A stretch of 64,000 nucleotides of DNA from Dictyophora rubrovolvata (lineage: Eukaryota > Basidiomycota > Agaricomycetes > Phallales > Phallaceae), in NCBI GenBank assembly GCA_029959195.1, contig CP114118.1, positions 1,674,001-1,738,000 of the forward strand, written 5' to 3'. A program made the translations under genes and the position numbers. Of the stretch, positions 27,919 through 39,863 are shown piece by piece. The notes under the pieces were generated by a model. It saw only the letters and a program-made list of their open reading frames with translations. It was not told where the DNA came from and searched no databases. The first letter of the stretch is position 1, and every line of letters begins with the position of its first letter.

Positions 27919-30074
27919 TTAGCGAACGAAAACAAGGCTTATGAAAACCATCACGGTCGTTAATACGAGAAGGGACCAAAACGATGCCTGGTATCCTTTT
28001 AAGGATGAGGCTGGTTGATTATCATTGAAGCCGAATGTAATGGCTGTAATAACTGGAGAAAAGAATTATGTAGGTGACTAGTTGGCACGACAAAATATCG
28101 ACTTACTAGCCAGACCAACAGTGGCGCCAAGTTGAAAGGCGGTATTCATCATAGCACCAATGACTCCCTAGAAATACTAACGGTGAAATCCACTCTCTTT
28201 TTTATACATAGAATATCTTCACCTCTTGACCCTTGGGAGCACTTGCCATGATAAAAACGTTGACAGATACATATGCCACAGCTGTACCAATCATACATAT
28301 AATCATTCCGGGCAAAACATGTGTCCAATATTTATCAGGCGTGTCTGCAAAAACAAAGAGAATGGCAGATACTGCCATAAGAACCTGTAAAAGAAGGATG
28401 AAATGGGGGGGATAATACACGTCGATAAATTCATACTTGACCGAATACAAGTTGAAACTTCGGTGGAAATATCAGCACAGTCCTGCCGGCGAGAAATACA
28501 CATATACCGGCGGTTACACCTATAATATGTAGTTAGTCGCGGCTTTCGTAGGTTGTTCGGAGATCGTTACCAATAGGTAAACAGTGAACGGCTGCTTTCA
28601 GGGGCGACCACAGCCAAATATCCTGTTGGAATAGAATTTGACTCGAGGGATTATAACATGCGTTGTGAACATACTTGGAAGATTTGAATAAACTGTATCT
28701 CTATCCCGTTGACGAACCAGTATAAGCTGGGATCATGGTCAGTGGTGTTCCCGTGACTATTATAAGTAGCACCTGCCTCCAACAATATATGAATAGAGGT
28801 GTAAAATTTGGTATCTTCCAAGTACTGGTTGGAACGGCAGGATCACTGACAAACCATTCGATGAAGAAAAATCCGGCGATGAAGACAGCAGAAAAGACGA
28901 GGGTTATGATAATCTGGGGTTTTGCCCATCCTGAGCATATGTATATGTTAGCTGTATCTCTTTTTTGTAAAAGAAATATCGCTGGAAATACCTGAATTGT
29001 TGCCATCGGTAAGTCCATAGACAAACAAGACTAGCCCTCCAGCCAGAGCTACCACGCCTCGCCAGTCGAGTCTGCGCTGGCGATGATTATCATTCATTAC
29101 ATGTTTGGGAAGGACAAAGAAAGACAATGCAGAAAATGGCGCGACGATCATAGCAACGAGATAGAAAACTAGATTGGAAAAACAAAATCGTAGTATATCG
29201 CGTGGAGGGGTAAGTCAAACTTACTCCATCTCCAATTAAGTCGCGCGGTAATGACACCTCCCTACGAGCGACGATAGTTAAGATTAAAAATGAGAAAGGG
29301 CTAGCCAATAAGCGTACAAGGATAAAGCCAACGACATTTCCAATTGCTCCAAATCCACCAAATATTGCCAAGGCTCGACTTTGCTCGATAGGATGTGGAA
29401 AACACCGCACTATCATGGCCAGGGCGGAGGGAAAAGTCAGTGCAGCACCTTCAAAAAATGACTAAGACTGAGCGGTCAAGCAGATTATGGAAAATTCAAA
29501 CCTATTCCCTGAAGTCCTCGAAAAACAAGTAGCATGACAGCATTGACACTTACACCACACAAGACACTGAGAAGACCAACCATGAGATATCCGAAGCAAA
29601 AGACAGGTTTTGGATGATAGATATCCGTTAATCTGCCAGCGAATAGGAAGGATGCAGCGAAAGTCAAAGTATAGGCTGATAAGACCCATTGTAATGCACC
29701 AGATGTGAAGTGTATATCATTTGAAATCTAATGGGTCGACGGTGATATTAGATATTAAATTTTCTCTATAGACGACAACGTTTTGTTACCTCTGGTAAGG
29801 CGATTATGACACTAGTAGCATTGAAGATATCAAAAAATTGGGCCGAGCATAATAAACCAAGCATGAGATATCTTCGGGAGCCTTCTGGTGAGTCGCCAGC
29901 GGACTCGGAGGAGGCTGTGGCCTCAAGATCGTGCTTATTGTCCTCTTGTTTTCGTTTGCTTTCATCGTTACTGTCGTCCGAAACGTTGACAATCGTTGGA
30001 GTGGGTGTGGATACGCCAGTAGTAGTAGTAAGACTGGCATCGAAGGGCTCCGGAACAGGTTCTTTGACATCCAT
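27919..30074 (-). CDS. MFS multidrug/drug:H+ antiporter (DHA2-like)
   Basis: Major facilitator of the 14-helix drug-efflux type, expected in the plasma or vacuolar membrane. The start at 30074 gives a 70-residue Ser/Thr/Glu-rich cytoplasmic tail, then the first helix (YLMLGLLCSAQFFDIFNATS). Family marks follow: QWVLSAYTLTFAASFLFAGR with loop residues LTDIYHPKP, LVFRGLQGIG, the motif C-like stretch GGFGAIGNVVGFILGG, and later helices (LVLFVYGLTDG, VLMAVSAILFVFA, MIICMIGTAVAYVSVNVFI, GAMMNTAFQLGATVGLAI). The C-terminus ends VMVFISLVFVR at 27919. About seven introns. The substrate cannot be inferred. Confidence 0.85.
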
Positions 30075-30419
30075 GGCTCCAACGAAAGAAAACTTTTTCA
30101 GTCCATCGGAGGTATATATAGACGGTGAGGTTACAAAGTCGCGGCGATGTGCTTACCGATCACAACTGCAAGTGACTCAACATGCCGGCGACCGAAGGTG
30201 AAACGGCCTTCTTTTTGGTTGGTTTACCACCTATTTCTGGATGTAAAAGAGGGTAATTTACGCGATTTTATTAGATAGCATTAATAGAGCAATTTTGGTG
30301 AAAAATAGGACAAGTAAGGGGAGGTCCCGGTGAGTAAAAGCGCATACAGTTTATGTCATTCGATTGAATTAAGAGGTTTACGTTAGAGATTCAACTGTCA
30401 ACTCGACGGCAGAAGTCAA
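30075..30419. other. Intergenic region
   Basis: This is the upstream region of the transporter and the 3' flank of the next minus-strand gene. Apart from the TATA-like run nothing is seen. Confidence 0.4.
30113..30120 (-). promoter_or_regulatory. TATA-like element of the DHA2-like transporter
   Basis: TATATATA lies about 40 bases before the start codon at 30074. Confidence 0.45.
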
Positions 30420-31992
30420 CTATTCTGTTACAGCAGGATGGCTTCTTTTCGATTTCTTGGCGGGAATTTTGTCATCCACCGCGGGTCGTTTCTTTTTGGT
30501 CGGTTCGCTTTGATCTTCATCTTCGGACGCAAAGGGGTCATCGTCTATAGGTGCCTTGGGTTCTGAATCTTGAGGCTTAGTTGACTCTTTTCGGTCATCA
30601 GACGATGCTTTTGCGGCTTGACTTGCTTTGAGCCTGGCAAAATATTCTTCTCGCAGCTCCTGAGACAGGTTATCATGCTGGACTATGGAATAAAACCAAT
30701 CCACTGACTTTGATTTCGGTATCCTTCATGAGATCCGTAGGTTTCCATATCTGAAATTTACCAATGTTCGCTGCGCAAAAACGAACATAGCATGAAGATG
30801 CTTACCGTAGATTGCAAATGGCTAGGATGTTTGCTATCCAGCCCTGAACCCCAATCGATTTTGATTGTAAAATGAAGAATGAAATGTCCTTACTTAAGTC
30901 TGTATACAAATTGGATTTGACCCCGCTGAGGTTGACTCCATGATGTTCCAAAAGAATTCGCATAACCTCGGGGAATGTCAATGCGGCTCCTTGCCTTAGA
31001 GTGGGGAACATGTGTTACCTCTAATACATTCTCTTTATCAAAAATATCAGGCATATACACACAGATAACACGCTGCGCTAGCGAGTCGTTGGGAGGCGTG
31101 GTAGCGACTTTGGCGAGACTGACGATGGTTTCCGAAAGGGGGCCGTTGGCTACGGAGACTGTTCGCGTCATATTGATTTAGTATGGAATTTTCTCAAAAT
31201 TCTCAGGACGTACTTGCTAAACGAGACCATACAGCATCGACGGCATTAGTAGGGACAAAGATTAACCTAATATATGTAATTGAGAACGTGTTAAGACGTT
31301 ATAAAAACTTATGACAGCGACCATTTGCCAGACTTGTATCCACGCCTGATATGCACGTCTTTTAATTTCTGTGTGTATTCCGCCAAAACCTGTTTGACAG
31401 TTTAGCGAGGATAATGGAGGTTAAGCGCAGGACTACCTCGTCTCTGACTTGCTTTTTGCTTTTTTTGTTCGTCTTTTTGCTTGCTCTAACTGGAATGGCG
31501 TCGTCCTCCTAATTGAAACATGAGAACACATAATCGAGAGCGACAAGATATTTTACATTAATGTCTTTGATACGCTGAGTGACCTCGGTTACTAGATAAA
31601 CAAATTAGATGCTTTGTCCGAATACCGCATTGCACGCACGAAGGTCAAAAACGTACAAAGCTTATTCGCTTCTTCCTCGGCACCAGGCCTATCCCCTGAA
31701 GACCCGCCCGAGTTGGAATTTTGAACCCATAGCCACTGCAAGGCGCCAGAGTCAGAGCGTCTCCCTAGATCTACCAAGCAACGAAAAAACGAACAGGTTT
31801 GGTGCCATCGTTGTTCTGGACCATCGATGGCTTGTACTGCCAATAGTTAAAACTTCAGACACTGGCCCAGAATGTTAAGAAAGATACTGAAACCTTTTTT
31901 GTCCATTCTTCGATGGATATTGATGACTCAGGCATCCAATAATAGGGATAATCTACAGGAATTGTATCATCGTTGAAAATGTTGTCCGCCAT
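30420..31992 (-). CDS. DUF1917 / BLES03-like (UPF0696) protein
   Basis: The start at 31992 gives MADNIFNDDTIPVDYPYYWM, then PESSISIEEWTKK. Later exons contain LIFVPTNAVDAVWSRLA, LSETIVSLAKVATTPP, QRVICVYMPDIFDKENV and EVMRILLEHHGVN. This order matches what I recall of the DUF1917 family (human C11orf68/BLES03), an eIF4E-like fold of unknown function. A 49-base intron near 30680-30728 joins MKDTEIK to ELREEYFARLKASQAAK. The C-terminus is charged and Lys-rich (TKKKRPAVDDKIPAKKSKR), suggesting a nuclear localisation signal. About eight introns. The gene is head-to-head with CPA2, 134 bases apart. Confidence 0.6.
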
Positions 31993-32126
31993 GTTGAAAA
32001 TTGGTATCTCCTACGCGTCTCACGCGTTTGAGAAAATGGACCTCTTGCTTAGTCATCCGTGTGTACAGTTAATCGAGTCATTTTTGCGTGAGCTCACTGA
32101 CTTCCTTTCCTCGGAGGGATCGCAGT
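31993..32126. promoter_or_regulatory. Compact bidirectional promoter, DUF1917-like gene / CPA2
   Basis: A span of 134 bases separates the divergent starts. No TATA box is evident. Shared regulation is possible but not shown. Confidence 0.45.
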
Positions 32127-35100
32127 ATGCTTTCCCGAATATGGCACGTACCACGAGGAGCTGTTAGGCTAGCAGTGCCAAAACGCTTCTATTTCGCCTC
32201 TTCAATTGTCTCCAACCCAGCCCCAACGCGTCCCAGTTATGCAAAAGCAATCCCTGTCGTCGGTTCATATGCCCCCAAGGATGATGAACACGTCTTGTCT
32301 TCTTCTTCCGAACTTGCTCGAAAACTTTCAGCCAAGGTTTTACCCAAGATCCCCCGCCCGAATGTCAAGAAAGTCGTCGTAATAGGCAGCGGAGGGCTAA
32401 GTATAGGTCAAGCGGGCGAATTCGATTATTCTGGTTCTCAAGCGATGAAAGCTCTCCGAGAAGAGGGGATTGAAGCAATATTAATCAATCCGAATATCGC
32501 TACATGGCAGACGTCTCATCAGCTGGCTTCTGAGGTTTATTTTCTCCCCATAACCGCAGATTATATTGCCTATGTTCTCGAAAAAGAGCGTCCTGACGGT
32601 ATCTTACTGACTTTCGGCGGTCAGAGTGCCCTTAATGTCGGTATAGAATTAGACAAAATGGGTATTCTTGAACGATTGGGTATTCAAGTCCTTGGCACAC
32701 CTATCCGTACGCTCGAAGTCTCGGAGGATCGTGATTTGTTTGTTCAAGCACTGAAAGGTTAGCGTTCTGTATAAATATTTCCTGTTAGAGTGTGTGAATT
32801 TATCGAGAATATTTAGAGATCGATATTCCTGTTGCCCAGTCTACAGCTGTGTCTTCGGTTCCGGATGCTTTGGAGGCCGCTGAACGTATATCCTACCCAG
32901 TTATCGTCCGTGCTGCTTTTACCTTGGGTGGCTTGGGTAGTGGTTTCGCCAACAATCCGGAAGAGCTTCGTGACCTGGCAGCAAAGGGCCTTAGTTTAAG
33001 TCCTCAGCTACTGATTGAACGTAGTATGAAAGGCTGGAAAGAGCTCGAATACGAGGTTGTTCGTGATGCTGCTGATGTAAGGAAAAAAATAACACTTCTT
33101 TCTGAGTTAAAAGCTCATAATTTGTCTAGAATACAATCATTTGTTGCAACATGGAAAACTTCGACCCGCTTGGAACACACACCGGTGATTCCATCGTGGT
33201 TGCACCCTCCCAGACACTCCCGGACAGTGAATATCATATGTTGCGCAGTGCCGCTATCAAAGTCATTCGTCATCTTGGAGTTGTTGGAGAATGCAACATT
33301 CAGTATGCTCTTGACCCAACATCCCACGATTACTGCGTGATTGAAGTTAATGCAAGGTAAGAAGTCCGATGTATAGCTGTTTGCGTACTACATCTTGGTT
33401 TTTAGGTTAAGTCGATCTAGGTATTTTTCATTTGTGTTAAACTTAAACAACGTTATCTAAGTATTCACAGCGCTTTAGCTTCTAAAGCGACGGGATATCC
33501 ATTAGCATACACAGCAGCCAAAATTGCACTGGGATACACTCTTCCGGAGTTACCGAATGCCGTCACCAAAACTACGACTGCTTGTTTTGAGCCTTCCCTT
33601 GATTATATTGTAACAAAGATTCCCAAATGGGACCTTGCTAAATTCTCGTCGCAAGTGGATCGCCGTGTTGGCTCAGCCATGAAGTCTGTTGGCGAGGTCA
33701 TGGCAATAGGTCGTACATTCGAAGAAAGTCTCCAAAAAGCTATTCGACAAGTAGATCCTCGATACGTCGGATTTGAAGCATATGCTCAGCCCGAGGACGT
33801 GAACACGGCTCTTTCTGAACCTACAGATACTCGTTTGTTTGTCATAGCTCATGCAATGCTAAATAAAGAGTACACGGTGGACCGCATCCATGACCTGACC
33901 AAAATTGACAAGGTAGGATTGCCTTGTTAAGTTACATCATAAATGACACTTTTTTTAACTTTGCAATAATATATAGTGGTTTTTGTACAAGATTAACAAC
34001 ATCGTTCAAACACACAAGGCCCTTCGTGCTGCAGGTTCATTAGATGCACTATCCGAAGACCTACTAAGGACTGCAAAAAAGCAAGGCTTCTCTGACGCAC
34101 AAATTGCAGCGCTAATATCTTCCCTCGAAGATGACGTTCGATCGAAACGGAAATTGTTTGGAATTATACCATTTGTGAAGCGCATCGATACACTCGCTGC
34201 TGAATACCCGGCGCACACCAATTACTTATATACCACATATAATGCTCAGACACACGATGTCGAATTTGATGAACATGGCACAATGGTCTTGGGCAGCGGA
34301 GTCTATCGTATCGGTAGCAGTGTTGAATTTGATTGGTGCGCCGTGACTTGTGCGAGGAAACTAGCCGATCGCGGAAAGCGTACTATTATGGTTAACTATA
34401 ATCCCGAGACTGTCTCGACGGACTACGATGAAGCTGATCGTATGTACTTTGAGGAGCTGGGTTGGGAACGGGTCATGGACATATATGAACTTGAAAACGC
34501 ATCAGGCGTCGTTGTGAGCGTCGGTGGTGAGTACTCTCACACAATATCAACTGAGCTTGTTCTTTTGAACATTTTTATGTAGGACAATTGCCTCAAAACA
34601 TCGCTCTTCGACTTAAGCAAAGTGGTGTCAATGTCCTCGGGACTGATCCGGAAAAGATTGATATGGCAGAGGACAGACATAAATTTTCTTCTGTCCTTGA
34701 CAGTATTGGCGTTGATCAACCTGCTTGGGCGGAAGTAGTTTCCGTGAACGATGCAAAAAATTTTGCGAGCAAGGTCGGGTAGGCGGTCTTTTTATAACAC
34801 ACAGGTATTCCGTGCCCTAATAACCGCCGTTTAGTTATCCTGTGTTAATCCGACCTTCATACGTTCTGTCTGGTGCAGCAATGAACATCGTTTATGAAGA
34901 AGCTACTTTGGAGTACAACTTGTCTGCCGCAGCATCCGTATCTCCTCTACATCCGGTCGTCATAACCAAATTCATCGATAATGCCCAAGAAATAGATGTT
35001 GATGCTGTTGCGTCAAAAGGCAAACTTCTGGTTCACGCTGTTTCCGAGCATGTTGAGAATGCAGGTATTCACTCTGGTGATGCCACTTTAGTCCTTCCGC

Positions 35101-36135
35101 CCTTCTCTCTACCTGAAGTGGATATGGCCCGTCTCAAGGAAATCGCACAAAAAGTTGCCGTCGCATTTGAAATATCTGGACCTTTCAACATGCAGATCAT
35201 TCGCAAATCGACTGAAGACGGTCAACCAGCGGAACTGAAAGTCATCGAGTGTAATCTGCGTGCTTCGCGATCATTTCCTTTCGTTTCCAAAGTTCTTGGA
35301 TATAATTTTATCGAGACGGCTACTGCTGCAATCGTCGACCACGAGGTGCCAGAACCCGTTGATCTTATGACCGAAAAACGGGACTATACGTCTATTAAGT
35401 GCGCGCAATTCTCCTGGACACGGCTCGGCGGAGCTGATCCTTTCCTGGGTGTTGGTGAGTAATTTTTTCAAGCACAAAACGACTTTCTTCTTCGATGTTG
35501 ACCATTTAACTGCAATGAACAGAAATGGCAAGCACCGGCGAAGTTGCCAGCTTCGGTAAAGACATCTACGAGGCCTATTGGGCTTCACTCCTAAGCACCA
35601 CCGGCTTCAAAGTACCCAAGCAAGGATCAGGTGTGCTTATTGGCGGGGATATCACAAAGCCTGAAATGGGGCGAATAGCTAAGAAGCTTGCGAATCTCGG
35701 TTTCAAGCTTTACTGTTCATCCCCTGACGTTGAGTTCTTCTTGAATGGAATTCCATACGTGTCGTGTCAAAAAATATTCTTCCCTCTGAAGGACAAGCGA
35801 AAACTTAGGGAGGTATTTGACGAGTTTGATATCCAGTGTGTTATCAACTTGGCTAAAACGCGCGGGAGCAGTGCGGCGGACGAAGACTATGTGGCTCGCA
35901 GGTTCGCGATAATACGCTCGCTTTGCGTTTTGTGTACACTGATTAAAAAAAATTTTTTTTTTGAAGAAACGCTGTGGATTTCGGATTTCCGCTCCTCAAT
36001 AATTCTAAAACTGCAGAACTTTTCGTAGAAAGTCTGGAGAGGAAAATATCACAAGGTAATTTACGAAAGTATGTTGAAGGAAAGATTCCGCCGGAAGTGA
36101 AATCGTGGAGAGAGTTTGTCGGATTCCGTGCTTGA
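32127..36135 (+). CDS. CPA2: Arginine-specific carbamoyl-phosphate synthase, large subunit (mitochondrial)
   Basis: Makes carbamoyl phosphate for arginine synthesis together with a small glutaminase subunit. The start at 32127 gives an Arg-rich presequence ([20 protein letters not shown]) fitting mitochondrial import. Family blocks follow: [35 protein letters not shown], the first ATP-grasp domain ([53 protein letters not shown]), the second ([33 protein letters not shown]) and a C-terminal regulatory MGS-like domain ending in WREFVGFRA. No ATCase or glutaminase fusion is present, which separates it from the pyrimidine enzyme. A 15-base micro-exon (33406-33420) encodes part of LSRSS. About ten introns. 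Confidence 0.95.
33406..33420 (+). other. CPA2: 15-base micro-exon of CPA2
   Basis: GTTAAGTCGATCTAG, flanked by TTTTAG and GTATTT, supplies the codons between EVNAR and ALASK. The encoded LSRSS is invariant in carbamoyl-phosphate synthases, so the micro-exon must be used. Confidence 0.8.
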
Positions 36136-36314
36136 ATTATTCTTGTTTTGTCATATGAAAAAAAAAGAGCGTTTAGCTCTAAATATTTCTTGTTTAAATC
36201 AATCAGCACTAATAATACCAACACAGTCCTTTGTAATCTATAGATCACGTCAAACCAATCTAGATTAAAACATGCATATATGTGGATAAAATCTGTTTTA
36301 CAAAAATGACAGTC

Positions 36315-39300
36315 CTAAGATACCTGAAAAACTTTAACCAAAACATCTTGCATCCGACCATCTCTAATAGCTTCATAAATGAGTGAGATATTCTGACCCA
36401 CATTGGGAAGAAGGTCGGGGGATTCGAATTGTTCGAGATTAACAAGACCGTGCATCGGAATATTCAAATCTAGACGTATAAATTCATAAACCGGACGAGT
36501 TCGGCCTAACAAATGAGCAGCAGGTGCACGTTTATTGAATGCATGTGCTGCTCCGTTCAACATGTCTGCATTAGAAGAGTCGAATTGACTAGAAAGATAT
36601 GATTTGCGGAGGTCGTTAAGTATGGTTGTACCACGAGTAGAAAAAGATTGACGGAGAGCGGAAATCGTCTCGGTCGTAACTGATGTCAAAGTTTGCGTGC
36701 TGGATAGCTCTTCGAAAAGTGGTCCTAATATGGCCGACGCAGCAGCTTCGAGTCTTTGTGGCGCGTCCATGGTGGTTGTCGAATCAAGCGAAGCGTAAAC
36801 TTTTGGAAGGATCTTAGCGCTTAGGGACAATACGGTTTCAGCCGAAATTGAAGAGTCATAGAAGATATGTTGACGAAGCTCGTCCGTGAGCAGACTGGCG
36901 ACAGCTATTTTGAATTGTCTTTGGAGCGCACGAATATCCAAGGCTTGACACAAGACATAGAGATAAGATGCGAATAACTGAAAGGTCTGTTTAAAATCGG
37001 GATGACAAACTCCAGAAAAGAACAAACCATATTCAAAACTTCCAAGGCGTTTAATGTCGCACGACCGGAAATCAACGCTAGGGAACTGGGTACGAAAAGA
37101 AGAAGATAAAAATACAGGGTCAGATGTAAACGAATAACGATTTGGAAAAAAAAAACGCACTTAACGGACTGATTGTGCATCTCGGCGCTTTGGACATTTG
37201 TAGCAACATGTCCAGCCAGCCATCCTAGTTCACTGACGTAGGATGCCATTGCAATGTCTACACCTTTGGCATGATAATTCAGGCTGGGGTCCGTAGCGGC
37301 TACACTTGGTGCAAGACCGTTATTAACTGCAGGGTTCAGGAGTTCTGTTGCTTGCGAGAAGACTAGCTTTCCTAACAAAAACAAAGCGAGCCTGGTTTTC
37401 TCGAAAGACGTCGTTAGCGATAAAGCTTGGAAATTGCCACCATGATGAACCTGTCGCTTCTTAGCATCGAATATGGGGTTATCCGTGGCTGTTGAAGAAA
37501 AAAAAACCCTCATAAGTTTTGAATATTCTGTTAGCATAGAATGAGCCGTACTTGAATTAATTTCAATTTCAACTGTCTTCACCGCACTTAAGACGTCTTC
37601 AATAAGCGGGCCCAACCACTGAGGAGCAGTTCTTATTGGATATCGATCTTGTCTCAGCTCTCCTTGATCAACATTGATGGTTACTTCATCAGCATGCGCT
37701 TGGGCCGGAATTGCGAAGGAAGAGGACTCGAGAAGATCAAACAAAACATCTGCTGCTTCGAGCTATGTATACAGCAATCGGTTAGAACCAAAAAAATATC
37801 AAACTGACAAAGGAATTATTAGCTCACTTGGCCGGGATGCGGCCGGACTTCGGCAATAAATGAAGCGAAGTTCGCCTGAGTTCCTAAGAGCGCTTCTGTC
37901 CCTAGGGCTGTACAAACCTAAAGAAAAAGGAAAATTGTTCGATGATGAAATTTCCTATCGGGGAGATGTAGAATACTTCAGCAAGAACAATAGCCCCGAC
38001 ACTTTCGTAGGCGATGAGGGATCCCAAGCTTGCGGAAAAGCTGGTGCCATTTATCATACCAAGGTGTTCCTTATCTTTCTGTTGAGATGAACAAGATGAG
38101 GCTATATCAAATTTGACCATCAAGAAGGAAGTGACAGTAGCACGCGTACCAAGGTGAAAGGTTTCAAGCCATGTAACGGGAGCGCCTCCGACGCCGGAAG
38201 AATATCGACCGGTTTTCCGGGCTTCGAAGAAGGACGCTGTACAAAGATATTGGGAAACCCCATCAGGGTTCCGGCAATGTAGGACAACGGAGAAAGATCT
38301 GTGAACCAGGCATTGAAAGAATCGCGGTCAAGCGCGTGACTTTGTGCGAGTGCATACTAAGAGTCTTTACGTACCTCCTGACGCACTAATGCTCGCTCGG
38401 AGCGGGACGATCTATGCAGGGGGTTGGTCGATAAGGGAGAAGCAAGGGGAGAATAAGGAAGCGTTATGCATACTGGGGTGACATTTTCATTTAATAGATC
38501 TGCCATAGAGGTAATTAAATGCCATCTGATCGCGGAATGACCCCTTATGAGTGAATTGGCACGAACAAGAATGGCGCCGCGAACCCAAGAGGAGGGCATG
38601 CTGGTTGACATTTGAGTTTGAAGTAAACGAGGGCCATCACTGTAATTGTCTTCTTCTTTCATGCCATCTGTTAATGTGGAAGGAAGGACTCCGATATGCT
38701 GGTGTTGTAGTAATGCTAAACCGAGGGCGTCGTGCTTGTCGGATCGGGTATCAGCTTTGGGAAGGAAGGATTGAGTTCAAGGCAAGGCAGAGGGCGTCGA
38801 AGAAGGGGAGGAACAACTGACCACTGCCGCCGAAGCCTGTGCTAACACCGTAGATACTCTTTCCTGCAGCTATCTTTTCTAACAAAAAGCGTCGGCAAAA
38901 TTCGACATTCTCTTGAAGACAAGGGTCGTGAGGAAGGGTGACGTGGGGTGAATAGCGAGCAGCAACAACAACAGCGGGAATTGACAAATTGTGGCCGTCG
39001 ACGAGGATAGATTTACCGGACCTTTCGATTGAAAGTAGTGAGATATAGGCAATGGACGCGACGCGCAAAGGCTCTAGAAGAAACCGGTTTCATTACCTGT
39101 ACTGCATTGCCTGAGCATGGAAATGAAGAAATGTATCGAGCAAAGGAGTGTTTTTGGTCATTCCGACGGAAGTCCACTGGAGATGACCTGCAGTGCTGGA
39201 TGCTAAATTGGAGTCGAGCTTGCCACTGGTGGGCCCGCCGTTTGTTAGCACTAGAGTGTGATGAAACGAGTCTGGAAGATCGTTCAGGATTGTCATGGTC

Positions 39301-39326
39301 AAGAACAAGAAACAAGTGGTAGACAA
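36315..39326 (-). CDS. PAL: Phenylalanine ammonia-lyase
   Basis: Deaminates L-phenylalanine (sometimes tyrosine) to cinnamate. The MIO cofactor triad Ala-Ser-Gly is present in [15 protein letters not shown]; its codons lie at 38376-38384, directly before an intron. Other blocks: STGFGGS near 38830, [19 protein letters not shown]-type helices near 38680, HSAIRWHL, and the C-terminal shielding region ending [18 protein letters not shown]. The start is either 39326 (MSTTCFLF) or 39296 ([10 protein letters not shown]); the latter looks more typical. Exons span about 3 kb with at least eight introns, for about 740 residues. It is convergent with CPA2, 180 bases apart. Selectivity for Phe over Tyr was not determined. 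Confidence 0.92.
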
Positions 39327-39863
39327 GAAAATTTGAATTTGAATTTGAATTTAAAAGGCAGGGGTGGAACGGAGGAGAAGAGTTCTCGTCAGTCTAATCC
39401 GTTGTACCGGTGAGCCTGAGTTAGTCTGGGCTGTAAAATGGCGCCTTTTTGAGACAGGTCGAATCAGGAGACAACATTTATTATGACAGTGAGCGGAAAA
39501 CGGCTTGTATATATATAATGTATACGCTATATTTTGGATATACAGCGTGCGCGTGCAATCAGTGAAAGGCGTACCGGCGCTAGTGGGTCTAAAATGGGAG
39601 CAGAAGATCCGAAACAGCGACCAAGAATGTGCTATGTCTCGTGTCGACTTGGGAGCAGAGATGTCGGAGCAGATCCGATGGACACGAAAACGATGGCATA
39701 CCAGGTTATTACAGGTTATTACGTATTACGTACTCTAATAGAAACAGTGTCCACACCGCTGTTCTCGTCCTTTTTTGAATATCCTTTATTGGGTGGCACG
39801 CGTCTGTTACATAAGCGCAGCACGCCCACCCCACAGGCACCCCGTCCACACATAATCCTGCCC
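39327..39863. other. Divergent intergenic region, PAL / coiled-coil gene
   Basis: It carries the AATTTG repeat and a TATA-like TATATATAA near 39510. A long frame across 39534-39860 is open by chance and continues into the next gene, but the conserved part starts at 39864. Confidence 0.4.
39330..39352. repeat. (AATTTG)n hexanucleotide repeat in the PAL upstream region
   Basis: Nearly four copies of AATTTG lie directly upstream of the PAL start. Confidence 0.75.
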
